48,101 nt of DNA from Clostridium sp. CAG:678 (GTDB lineage: Bacteria > Bacillota > Clostridia > Oscillospirales > Acutalibacteraceae). Below are positions 8,869 through 16,730 of this stretch, piece after piece. Below the pieces are notes generated by a model. That model had not been told where the DNA came from. It worked only from the letters and a program-made list of their open reading frames with translations, and made no database searches. The stretch's first letter is position 1, and every line of letters begins with the position of its first letter. A program made the translations under genes and the position numbers. Where the stretch lies: NCBI GenBank assembly GCA_000431535.1, contig HF991817.1, positions 49,297 to 97,397 of the forward strand, written 5' to 3'.

Positions 8869-10044
8869 ATGTCTAAAAAATTAAACGGCACGGTCATCGT
8901 TACCTACCGCTGCAACGCCAGGTGCAATATGTGCAGCAGGTATAAACGGCCGTCTTCACCGGATGAGGAGATCAGTCTTGATACAATAAAAAAACTGCCG
9001 CGGATGTATTTTACCAATATCACCGGTGGTGAGCCGTTTATCAGAACGGATCTTAAGGATATTGTGCGCGAACTGTATAAAAAGAGCGACAGAATCGTGA
9101 TCTCCACAAACGGCTTTTTTACAGACAGAATTATAGACCTGTGCAAAGCGTTTCCGAATGTGGGCATTCGTATCTCTATTGAAGGTCTGGAGGAAACGAA
9201 TAACGCGATCCGCGGCCTTCCGGACGGATTTAACCGCGGCTATGCCACGCTGAAGAAATTGGTGGAGATGAAACATCCGGATGTTGGTTTCGGCATGACG
9301 GTGCAGGACGCAAATGCAAAGGATCTGGTTCCGCTTTACGAGCTTTCAAATGAGCTTGATATGGAATTTGCAACCGCTTCGCTGCACAATTCTTTTTATT
9401 TTGTTGAGGCGAGAAATATTATTAAAGACAGACCTATGGTGGCGCAGAATTTTGAGGATCTCATCAATGAACTGCTAAAGAGCAACAGCCCTAAAAAGTG
9501 GTTTCGCGCCTATTTTAATCACGGCCTGATCAATTACATATACGGCCAGAAACGTCTTTTGCCATGCGATATGGCGTTTGATACGTTCTTTATTGATCCG
9601 TATGGGGATGTTATGCCCTGCAACGGAACAAAAGAAAAAGAGGTCATGGGCAACCTTAACGAACAGAGCTGGGACGAACTGTGGAACAGCGCGCAGGCGG
9701 ATACTGTGCGCAAAAAGGTTAGAAACTGCAGCAGAAACTGCTGGATGATCGGTTCCGTTTCGCCCGCTATGCACAAATATATCTGGGTGCCTGCCGCATG
9801 GGTTATCAAGCATAAGTTTCTCAACTTCTTTAAAGATAAAAAATACAGTATGTACGAACTGCCGATCGTGCGCGATTACAGGGACGGTAAAGTTACCAAA
9901 GCAGAACTTGACGCGCTTTCCACATGCGATATGCATGCCGATGTGAACGACGGCCTTTCTGAAAAGTCCAAAAAAGCGCTTGTGGGCACCAGCGGCGAGG
10001 AAATTGTAGATGCTGATATCCAAAACCAGATGAACAGGTACTGA
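8869..10044 (+). CDS. radical SAM protein with SPASM-like C-terminus
   Basis: Predicted iron-sulfur enzyme that cleaves S-adenosylmethionine to start radical chemistry; the substrate is unknown. The 391-residue protein has the CNARCNMC cluster motif (CX3CX2C) at about residues 15-22, a GGEP motif near residue 57, and the barrel strands typical of PF04055. From residue ~228 there are further cysteines in a SPASM-like order: LPCDMAF, MPCNGT, then NCSRNCW. The DPYGDVMPC wording is that of auxiliary-cluster regions. The protein ends with a ~90-residue tail not obviously part of the core. It lies between glycosyltransferase genes. It could modify a sugar or a peptide, or be a maturase. The ribosome site is AAGAAGG, seven bases before the ATG. 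Confidence 0.85.
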   Translation: MSKKLNGTVIVTYRCNARCNMCSRYKRPSSPDEEISLDTIKKLPRMYFTNITGGEPFIRTDLKDIVRELYKKSDRIVISTNGFFTDRIIDLCKAFPNVGIRISIEGLEETNNAIRGLPDGFNRGYATLKKLVEMKHPDVGFGMTVQDANAKDLVPLYELSNELDMEFATASLHNSFYFVEARNIIKDRPMVAQNFEDLINELLKSNSPKKWFRAYFNHGLINYIYGQKRLLPCDMAFDTFFIDPYGDVMPCNGTKEKEVMGNLNEQSWDELWNSAQADTVRKKVRNCSRNCWMIGSVSPAMHKYIWVPAAWVIKHKFLNFFKDKKYSMYELPIVRDYRDGKVTKAELDALSTCDMHADVNDGLSEKSKKALVGTSGEEIVDADIQNQMNRY

Positions 10045-10045
10045 T

Positions 10046-10942
10046 ATGGCTGAACTGACCATTTTAACTCCGTCTTTTAACAGGAAAAAAGAGCTTCATG
10101 TTTTATTTGACTCCCTTTGCTGTCAGTCAGATAAAGATTTTGAATGGGTCATCGTGGATGACGGTAGTACGGACGGTACTTTTGAAACCGCACAGGTATT
10201 CAGGGCGCATGCGGATTTTCAGGTTAAGTATTATCAAAAAGAAAACGGCGGAAAACATACGGCGCTCAACTTTGCTTTAAAAAGGATCAATACGCCGCTT
10301 GTGTTTATTGTGGATAGCGATGACCGGCTTACTGAGAATGCGGTGAGAATCATACATGAAAAATACCGCGCATATAAGCATGAAACAGATCTTTGCGGCT
10401 TTAGTTTTCTGCGTCAAAGGGCAAACGGAGCCGGATACCTGACGAAACCTCTGCAAAAAGACAATATAAAATCTACCTATTGCGAACGGCTAAATCACGG
10501 TCTGGAGGGCGATATGGCAGAAGTGTGGTATACAGAGAAACTGCGTGCTTTTCCGTTTCCGGAATTTAAGGGAGAAAAATTTTTGGGTGAGGATACGGTT
10601 TGGGTCAAACTTTCCGGCAAATATAAGATACGCTTTTTTAATCAGGCGGTGTATATTTCAGATTATTTAAACAGCGGTCTTACCCTGAACCGCCGCCGCC
10701 ATAATATTCAGTCGCCAAATGGATGTGTGGCGCGTGCACAGGCTTTTTTGGATTCAGATGTGGATTTTAAACATAAAATCAAAGCCATGCTGCAGTATTT
10801 TATTTACGGCAGATTTGCCGGCAGATCACAGGCAGATCTTTTTAAAGCCACACAATACAAAAAACTTGCCTTGCTTTGTGCCGTGCCGGCGCAGTTCCTT
10901 TTTGAAATTTGGAAAAGAAAGTTTAAAACAGTTAAAAAATAA
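10046..10942 (+). CDS. glycosyltransferase family 2
   Basis: Cytoplasmic GT-A inverting glycosyltransferase of 298 residues. The N-terminus shows LTILTPSFNR, the nucleotide-binding VIVDDGSTDGT and the metal-binding DSDD motif near residue 92. The segment around GEDTVWVKL supplies a plausible catalytic acid region. The start lies one base after the stop of the radical SAM gene, so the two are almost certainly translated together. Donor and acceptor unknown. Confidence 0.9.
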   Translation: MAELTILTPSFNRKKELHVLFDSLCCQSDKDFEWVIVDDGSTDGTFETAQVFRAHADFQVKYYQKENGGKHTALNFALKRINTPLVFIVDSDDRLTENAVRIIHEKYRAYKHETDLCGFSFLRQRANGAGYLTKPLQKDNIKSTYCERLNHGLEGDMAEVWYTEKLRAFPFPEFKGEKFLGEDTVWVKLSGKYKIRFFNQAVYISDYLNSGLTLNRRRHNIQSPNGCVARAQAFLDSDVDFKHKIKAMLQYFIYGRFAGRSQADLFKATQYKKLALLCAVPAQFLFEIWKRKFKTVKK

Positions 10943-10954
10943 AAAGATTCGGTA

Positions 10955-11818
10955 GTGCTGTCTATGATCCCATTCAAACAAAAACTCCATAATGCTTTGC
11001 GTGATTTTTCTGATAATAATGCGGCTTTTCACAGAATCTATCTTTTTTACAGGTATGTTCAATTTTCCTTTCAGGGGGCGGTTGTAAATACCAAAAGATT
11101 TTTCAGAAAGCACGGCGTCGGCGGTGGAAAATACAAAAAACTTTTGCCTTATAAAGACATTCATAACGGTGAAAGGTGTTTTATCATTGCAACCGGCCCG
11201 TCGCTTACGATGCAGGATCTGGAAAACCTTAAAAATGAAAAGACCATCAGCATGAATTCCATCTGCAAGCTTTATGATCAAACGGACTGGCGACCGACTT
11301 ATTTTGCCGTGCAGGATGATAAAGTGTTTGAAACCTTGCAGGAGATCATCAGAGCGCATAGCGAAGTGCCGGTGTTTATCAGTGATAATGTGCCGTCAAG
11401 GTTTAAGCGCGAAAAAGCGTGGGTCGAATTTCCAACAGATACCAAGTATCATTCTTATGACATTTTAAAGCAGAAGTATTATGCCAGATTCAGCGATGAC
11501 GCTTATGATATCGTCTATGACGGCTATTCCATAGCCTATTCCTGTATTGAACTTGCCGTATATATGGGCTTTAAGGAGATCTATCTGCTCGGCGCGGACT
11601 GCACTTATCTTGGAGAAAAAGAGCACTTTGTGGACAGCGGTGTTGAGGACCGTTCCAGAAAATACGCCACGCCAAAACTGATCGTGGGCTATGAAAAAGT
11701 GAAAGAATATGCGGATTCCCACGGAATCAAAGTGTTTAACGCCACACGCGGCGGCGTGCTTGAGGTGTTCCCCCGCGTTGATCTGGATGCTGTTTTAAAG
11801 GAGAAAAGCAGAGCATGA
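10955..11818 (+). CDS. DUF115 / MptE-like protein, possible CMP-sugar glycosyltransferase
   Basis: A 287-residue protein of the DUF115 (6-hydroxymethylpterin diphosphokinase MptE-like) family. It shows the glycine-rich ATGPSL motif near residue 75 and the core GFKEIYLLGADCTY near residue 210. A C-terminal Rossmann-like strand and helix follow. Proteins of this fold include archaeal pterin kinases but also the Maf-type transferases that attach CMP-activated nonulosonic acids to flagellin. GT42 sialyltransferases such as CstI carry similar GNGPSL and YKEIYLSGIDF patterns. Because the next gene overlaps by 4 bases and encodes a CMP-sugar synthetase, I infer it transfers the acidic sugar rather than a pterin pyrophosphate. 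The start may be GTG 10955 or ATG 10964; neither has a strong ribosome site. Confidence 0.75.
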   Translation: MLSMIPFKQKLHNALRDFSDNNAAFHRIYLFYRYVQFSFQGAVVNTKRFFRKHGVGGGKYKKLLPYKDIHNGERCFIIATGPSLTMQDLENLKNEKTISMNSICKLYDQTDWRPTYFAVQDDKVFETLQEIIRAHSEVPVFISDNVPSRFKREKAWVEFPTDTKYHSYDILKQKYYARFSDDAYDIVYDGYSIAYSCIELAVYMGFKEIYLLGADCTYLGEKEHFVDSGVEDRSRKYATPKLIVGYEKVKEYADSHGIKVFNATRGGVLEVFPRVDLDAVLKEKSRA

Positions 11819-12483
11819 AAATCGTTGCCATAGTTCCCATGAAATTGAATAACACAAGACTGCCGCAGAAAAACACCAAGGCTTTTACAAACGGCAAACC
11901 GCTTTGTTATTACATTTTGAATACGCTGCTTAAAATAGACAGGATAGATGAAGTTTATGTTTACTGCAGCAATGAAAAGATTAAAGAGTACATTCCAAAA
12001 GACGTAAAATTTTTGAAACGTTCTCCGTCGCTGGATACGGATTCTACCTTAATGAATGAAGTGCTCAAAGCCTTTGCAGAGGATGTGTTTGCGGATATCT
12101 ATGTTATGACCCACACCACGGCGCCTTTTGTTTCGGCAGAAAGCATAGAAAAGGGGCTGGACGCGGTTTTGAGCGGCATGAACGATTCGGCGTTCGCTGC
12201 TAAAAAACTTCAGGATTTCCTTTGGAAAAACGGAACGCCGTTTAATTATTCGCTGGAAAATATTCCGCGCACGCAGGATCTGGATCCGCTTTATGAGGAA
12301 ACAAGCGGTTTTTATATCTATGAAAGATATGTGATCACCGAAATGGGCAGGCGCATCGGCCAGAATCCGTTTATTGTGGAGGTCAACGAGATCGAAGCGG
12401 TGGATATAGACGAAAAAGAAGATTTTGAGATTGCGGATGCAATCTATAATCATATTTACAGAAAGCGTGGCGCGGATGAATAA
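11815..12483 (+). CDS. CMP-sugar synthetase (acylneuraminate cytidylyltransferase family)
   Basis: Predicted to activate an acidic ulosonic sugar with CTP. The 222-residue protein matches the PF02348/COG1083 pattern: an N-terminal nucleotide loop IVPMKLNNTRLPQKN, an LDTDST segment near residue 78, and MTHTTAPF in place of the LQPTSPL seen in sialic acid synthetases. VDIDEKEDF near the C-terminus supplies the metal-binding aspartates. The loop carries PMK where NeuAc and Kdo synthetases usually have AR, so the substrate may not be standard N-acetylneuraminate. It overlaps the DUF115 gene upstream (ATGA) and the aldolase gene downstream by 8 bases. No neuB, neuC or kdsA homologue is visible in the window. 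Confidence 0.85.
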   Translation: MKIVAIVPMKLNNTRLPQKNTKAFTNGKPLCYYILNTLLKIDRIDEVYVYCSNEKIKEYIPKDVKFLKRSPSLDTDSTLMNEVLKAFAEDVFADIYVMTHTTAPFVSAESIEKGLDAVLSGMNDSAFAAKKLQDFLWKNGTPFNYSLENIPRTQDLDPLYEETSGFYIYERYVITEMGRRIGQNPFIVEVNEIEAVDIDEKEDFEIADAIYNHIYRKRGADE

Positions 12484-13243
12484 AATACTTGAGGATTTCA
12501 GAACCAAACTGAATCGGGATGAATGTGTTTACGGCATTTTTATGAAAACCGGCGATCCCATGTTCGTTGAGGCGGCAAGCCTCGGCGGATTTGATTATGT
12601 GATCTTGGATACGGAGCACGGCCCCGTTTCCATAGAAAATCAGCAAAATAATATTCGTGCGGCAGAAGCGCGCGGCGCCGTGCCGATTATCCGGCTGAAG
12701 GATTCCGGCGAAAACACTGTGGGCAAAGCGTTGGATATAGGCGCTTACGGCATACAGGTGCCGCAGATTAATTCTGCGAAAGACGCGGAAAAAGTAGTAA
12801 AATTTGCAAAATTCTATCCTTACGGAATGCGCGGCGTGTGCCGTTTTGTGCGTGCTGCCGATTATTCCGCTATGGATCGGTATGAATATTTTGAGGATTC
12901 AAAAAACCTGCTTATCATCCTCCAGCTGGAGGGGGTTCAGGCGATTGAAAATCTGGATGAGATCCTTGAGGTGGATGGGGTGGATATCCTGTTCATCGGC
13001 CCTTATGATCTTTCGCAGTCCCTTGGCATTCCGGGGCAGGTAAATAACCCGAAAGTTGTGCAAGAGATGAAAAAGATCGTTGCCAAGGCAAAAAAGAAGA
13101 ATAAAGTGATCGGCACTTTTGTGGATACGCCGCAGGATCTTGTGATGTGGCGTGATCTCGGTGTGAAATATTTAAGTTATTCGGTAGATGTCGGCATTTT
13201 TCTGGACGCGTGCCGAGATCTGAACAGATCTTTTGAGAAATAA
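12476..13243 (+). CDS. HpcH/HpaI-family pyruvate aldolase
   Basis: Class II metal-dependent aldolase family catalysing reversible addition of pyruvate to an aldehyde. The 255 residues carry the family's catalytic set: DTEHGP near residue 42 (catalytic histidine), an IIRLKD arginine near residue 70, QLEG near residue 143 (metal glutamate) and GPYDLS near residue 170 (metal aspartate). Most relatives degrade aromatic or sugar acids. Here the gene starts inside the end of a CMP-sugar synthetase gene (8-base overlap), which points to synthesis of a 2-keto-3-deoxy sugar acid for the polymer. ATG 12476 is chosen because the longer reading from 12425 adds a tail without family resemblance. Function in biosynthesis is inferred. 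Confidence 0.9.
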   Translation: MNKILEDFRTKLNRDECVYGIFMKTGDPMFVEAASLGGFDYVILDTEHGPVSIENQQNNIRAAEARGAVPIIRLKDSGENTVGKALDIGAYGIQVPQINSAKDAEKVVKFAKFYPYGMRGVCRFVRAADYSAMDRYEYFEDSKNLLIILQLEGVQAIENLDEILEVDGVDILFIGPYDLSQSLGIPGQVNNPKVVQEMKKIVAKAKKKNKVIGTFVDTPQDLVMWRDLGVKYLSYSVDVGIFLDACRDLNRSFEK

Positions 13244-13335
13244 TTTTATGCTAAAACAAACTTTTGCTGCTGATATATCATGAATATGCCGGTGCAGCCG
13301 GCAGAAAATTCGGAAAAGAGAGGTGAAACAGGCGC

Positions 13336-14580
13336 GTGAAGTTTAAATTAAAACTGAATTTTACATTAAGTGTTTATGATATTTACGCCGTTCTCATTCT
13401 CCTTTTTCCCATCTGTTTCTCTATAGGCGGCATTTTCGGATATTATGACGAGATGATAGGGGCGGTTTCCTTCGTTTTTGTATGGTTTCTTATGATCACA
13501 AAGCGGCTTGACCGAAACAGCCGGCAGATTATGATCGCGATTGCCGCCGTTTCCGTGATCGGGCTGGTCTCCAATCTGGTCAGCAAACTCATTACGCAGC
13601 CGTTTCCCGTCTTGGTCGATCTTTTGTGGCTTTGGAAAACGTTTGCGCCGTTTATTGCTTCTGTTTATCTAATGCGTAAAGATCATGTTCGCCGCCGCGT
13701 TGTAAGTGCTCTTGTTATGCCGTCAAAACTTGCCATTGTTGTGTTTTTTCTGCTTTCATTGGTTGGTCAGGTTGTGGATATCGGTTTTATACCGTCCGAT
13801 TCTTTGTTCGGGCTCAGGATATTCGGTATCTCATGGATGCGCGGCATCTCGTTTGGCTGGGTTGTATTTTGCTGTGTTGTGATCCTTGCGCTTTCTGAGA
13901 TCAGTTCAAGATCTTTCTTTTTGTATACTGCCTTGGCGTGTGTTCCTATGATCTTAACACAGGCGGCGCTTGTATATTGCTTTGTGTTCTGCGTAATCTT
14001 TATGGCAATTATGTTCCGCAAGCAGGATAAGTTTAAACTGCGCTATGTTATTCCTATCGTGGCGGTTGTGGTCTTGTTTACATGGCGGGATATCCAGCAA
14101 TATCTAATTTCTGATTCGATCCGAAAAACGCTGATCATCTACGGCGGCAGAGTGGCAAATATGTATTTTCCGCTCGGTTCCGGCTTTGCTACCTATGGTT
14201 CCGAAATGGCGCAGAGGTATTATTCACAGCTGTATGATCTGTTTGGCTGGCGTAATTCCTGGGGCTTTGGGCCTGACAGTACATTCCTCAACGATAATTT
14301 CTTCGCCAGCATTATCGGGCAGTTCGGCTGGATCGGCTTTGCCGTGTATCTTTACGCCATGTTCCGCCTGTTTATGATGGTGAATTCCAAACTCGTTAAA
14401 AAGAGAATTAAAATAACCGGCATTGCCACTGTGCTCACCATGCTTGCTGTTATGATCGGCAGTGCCTCCGTAAAATCCATGATGGGTATCTGCACCTTTG
14501 TTGTGCTTGGGCTCGTTGCAGCAGAAGTGCAGTCAAAGGCAAATGCGCAGAGTCAATTATTAAAGCAAGAGGGCGAATGA
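13336..14580 (+). CDS. Wzy-like polysaccharide polymerase (O-antigen ligase/polymerase family)
   Basis: Polytopic membrane protein of 414 residues with about ten hydrophobic segments across its length. A larger loop around residues 255-325 contains several charged and aromatic residues (ending near DSTFLNDNFFASIIGQFG), the position of the periplasm-facing loop in Wzy and O-antigen ligase proteins. Such enzymes are poorly conserved. The assignment rests on topology and on its place in a locus that otherwise has all Wzx/Wzy-pathway parts. Start is GTG 13336 behind AGAGAGGTG. The 92-nt gap upstream holds only a small hairpin (13288-13304). Confidence 0.8.
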   Translation: MKFKLKLNFTLSVYDIYAVLILLFPICFSIGGIFGYYDEMIGAVSFVFVWFLMITKRLDRNSRQIMIAIAAVSVIGLVSNLVSKLITQPFPVLVDLLWLWKTFAPFIASVYLMRKDHVRRRVVSALVMPSKLAIVVFFLLSLVGQVVDIGFIPSDSLFGLRIFGISWMRGISFGWVVFCCVVILALSEISSRSFFLYTALACVPMILTQAALVYCFVFCVIFMAIMFRKQDKFKLRYVIPIVAVVVLFTWRDIQQYLISDSIRKTLIIYGGRVANMYFPLGSGFATYGSEMAQRYYSQLYDLFGWRNSWGFGPDSTFLNDNFFASIIGQFGWIGFAVYLYAMFRLFMMVNSKLVKKRIKITGIATVLTMLAVMIGSASVKSMMGICTFVVLGLVAAEVQSKANAQSQLLKQEGE

Positions 14581-14581
14581 T

Positions 14582-15565
14582 ATGATCTCTGTGATCGTAC
14601 CTGTGTATAACGTTGAAAACTATCTTGATAAATGTCTTGGCAGCATTGCTTCACAAACCGTAACGGATCTGGAGGTCATCCTTGTGGATGACGGCTCATC
14701 CGATATGTCGGGAATGATCTGTGATGCATGGGCAAAGAAAGATGCAAGATTTCGTGTGATGCACCGCCAAAACGACGGCGTAAGCAGTGCGCGAAATGCA
14801 GCGCTCCAAGCCGCTAAAGGCGATTTTATTGCGTTTGTGGATGCGGACGACTATATAAATAAAGATATGTTTCGGCTTTTGCTGAATGCTTTGGCAGAGG
14901 ATGCCGATATAGCTGTATGCGGGTTTAACACGGTGGAACAGGGCACGGTTTCTCAGGTGCTGTGTGATGAAAAAATGTGTGTGAACAGTGCCCAAGCCGC
15001 ACGTCTTTGTATTCAAAAGGGCGAATGGGGTCTTGTGATCTGGAATAAACTTTTCCGGCGCAGTGTGGTCTTTTCCGGCGCAGAGCCGGTCAGATTCCCG
15101 GAAGATATATTCATCGGGGAGGATGCATTGTGGCTCATTGAAGTTTGCTGCAGATCCCAAAAGGCGGTATATGTGCCTGAAGCGTGTTATTATTACATAA
15201 AACGGCAAAACAGCGCGGTGTATAAAAGCAAGCGGGAAAGGCTTGTGGAAAGCAGCGCGTCAAGATATGCATCTGCTGTTCGGGGTTATGAAATATTAAA
15301 AAACGCGGGAAATTCCTGCGCTTTTCTGATGTTTAGGCGCGGCGTTTTTTCCGCAAGGGATATTGCCTGCGCAGCTTACTGCGAATCAAATGAAAAAGTG
15401 TATCGAGAATGGATAAAAAAATTTCATTCGGCGCTTTCGGATTATAAAAAAATGGTTGGCAAAGGCAAAGATATTCTGTTTCTGTTGAAAAATGATATAC
15501 TTTATTACGCCATGCAGTTTCATTTTCCAAAGAAATGGGTGCAAAAACTGCTTCAGTTTAAATAA
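14582..15565 (+). CDS. glycosyltransferase family 2
   Basis: GT-A family transferase of 327 residues with a classic N-terminus: ISVIVPVYNVENYL, then VILVDDGSSD and the DADDY metal-binding motif near residue 92. EDALW near residue 180 is in the catalytic base position. The C-terminal ~100 residues are basic and likely contact acceptor lipid or membrane. The start overlaps the Wzy stop region with one base between. It is closer to the CpsI/EpsJ-type transferases than to the other GT2 in the locus. Sugar unknown. Confidence 0.92.
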   Translation: MISVIVPVYNVENYLDKCLGSIASQTVTDLEVILVDDGSSDMSGMICDAWAKKDARFRVMHRQNDGVSSARNAALQAAKGDFIAFVDADDYINKDMFRLLLNALAEDADIAVCGFNTVEQGTVSQVLCDEKMCVNSAQAARLCIQKGEWGLVIWNKLFRRSVVFSGAEPVRFPEDIFIGEDALWLIEVCCRSQKAVYVPEACYYYIKRQNSAVYKSKRERLVESSASRYASAVRGYEILKNAGNSCAFLMFRRGVFSARDIACAAYCESNEKVYREWIKKFHSALSDYKKMVGKGKDILFLLKNDILYYAMQFHFPKKWVQKLLQFK

Positions 15566-15598
15566 ACCGCGCGGTGCAGCAGGGGAAGGGGTCTGTGT

Positions 15599-16723
15599 AT
15601 GAAAGTCGGCATCATCACGTTTCAAAGGGCGGATAATTACGGCTCTTTGCTGCAATGCTATGCGTTGTACAAAAGCGTTGAGAGTTTCGGAGTAGATGTA
15701 GAGGTTGTGGATTACAGAAACCCGTATATTGAAAGGGCATATGTTGGGCTGCCGAATTTCAGAAAAAATTTTATCGTCTGGGGAAAACAGGCGTATACCC
15801 GTTTCTCCAATTACTCCAATGTTCTGAAAAAACATGCGGCTTTTGAAAAACTCATTGGCAGCATGCACTTTTCCGAAGGGTTAAAAAAGAAAGATATCTT
15901 ACATAACGGTTTGGAGTATGACCTAATCTTTACTGGCAGTGATCAGATCTGGAACCCGGTCATGACAAACGGTTTTGACGATGTGTATTACCTGAATTTT
16001 CCCGGAAATTTTTTCAGATGTTCCTATGCGGCAAGCCTTGGAAATTCCAAAAGTAAAAAACTGGATCCTCAAAAGCTTAAAACCAGAATAGACCGAATGG
16101 ATAGGATATCCGTTAGGGAGCAAAGCGCATGCGAAACGATTTACGCGCTCACCGGTAAAAATGCGCAGGTATGTGTGGATCCCACGCTGCTGCTCAGCAG
16201 AACAGAGTGGGAAGCCCTTTGTGAAAAAGCGGATATCGATACAGAGGAACGGTATATTCTGCTTTATTATCTGGATGATAATAAGGATTTGGTTAAAATT
16301 GCACAGTCACTTGCAAAAAAGCATTCTGCAAAGATCATCTGCTGCAACAAAAACCCGGTCTCCGGTGAAAATATTCAGTGGATCGGCGACCTTGGCCCTG
16401 TGGATTTTGTTAAATTGGTGAAAGATGCAGCGGCCGTTGTGGCGTCATCCTTTCACGCCGCTGTCTTTTCCGTAATATTCGGCAAGGCGCTATATGCCAT
16501 CCCGCATCCCGAAACGGGCGAAAGAGTGAAAACGCTGGCAGCGCTTTGCGGGTTTTCAGACGGATTTTATAAGTCCTTTGAAGATTTTGAAAGCCGAAAC
16601 GGCGCCTCATTGCCTGTTTCCTATGATTATACGAATCTTCAGAAAGCCGTTGCGGAATCCAAAGATTTTATCAACAATGCTGTTGAAACGGCAAAACGCC
16701 GAAACCAAGTTCCCGAAAGGTAG
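15599..16723 (+). CDS. polysaccharide pyruvyltransferase family protein
   Basis: Predicted to transfer a pyruvate ketal from phosphoenolpyruvate to a sugar of the repeat unit (PF04230). The 374-residue protein begins KVGIITFQRADNYGSLLQ, the usual N-terminus of this family, and carries TGSDQIWNP near residue 118 and SSFHAAVFSVIFGKAL near residue 285. A well-placed AGGGGAAGGGG precedes the ATG. With the CMP-sugar/aldolase module this would give the polymer a second source of negative charge. Some members act on protein-linked glycans, so the substrate remains open. Confidence 0.9.
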   Translation: MKVGIITFQRADNYGSLLQCYALYKSVESFGVDVEVVDYRNPYIERAYVGLPNFRKNFIVWGKQAYTRFSNYSNVLKKHAAFEKLIGSMHFSEGLKKKDILHNGLEYDLIFTGSDQIWNPVMTNGFDDVYYLNFPGNFFRCSYAASLGNSKSKKLDPQKLKTRIDRMDRISVREQSACETIYALTGKNAQVCVDPTLLLSRTEWEALCEKADIDTEERYILLYYLDDNKDLVKIAQSLAKKHSAKIICCNKNPVSGENIQWIGDLGPVDFVKLVKDAAAVVASSFHAAVFSVIFGKALYAIPHPETGERVKTLAALCGFSDGFYKSFEDFESRNGASLPVSYDYTNLQKAVAESKDFINNAVETAKRRNQVPER

Positions 16724-16730
16724 TGTTGAT

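Noticed and set aside
12425-12475. A longer N-terminus of the aldolase.
   Set aside because: The extra 17 residues lie inside the synthetase gene and do not match the family; ATG 12476 gives the usual start.
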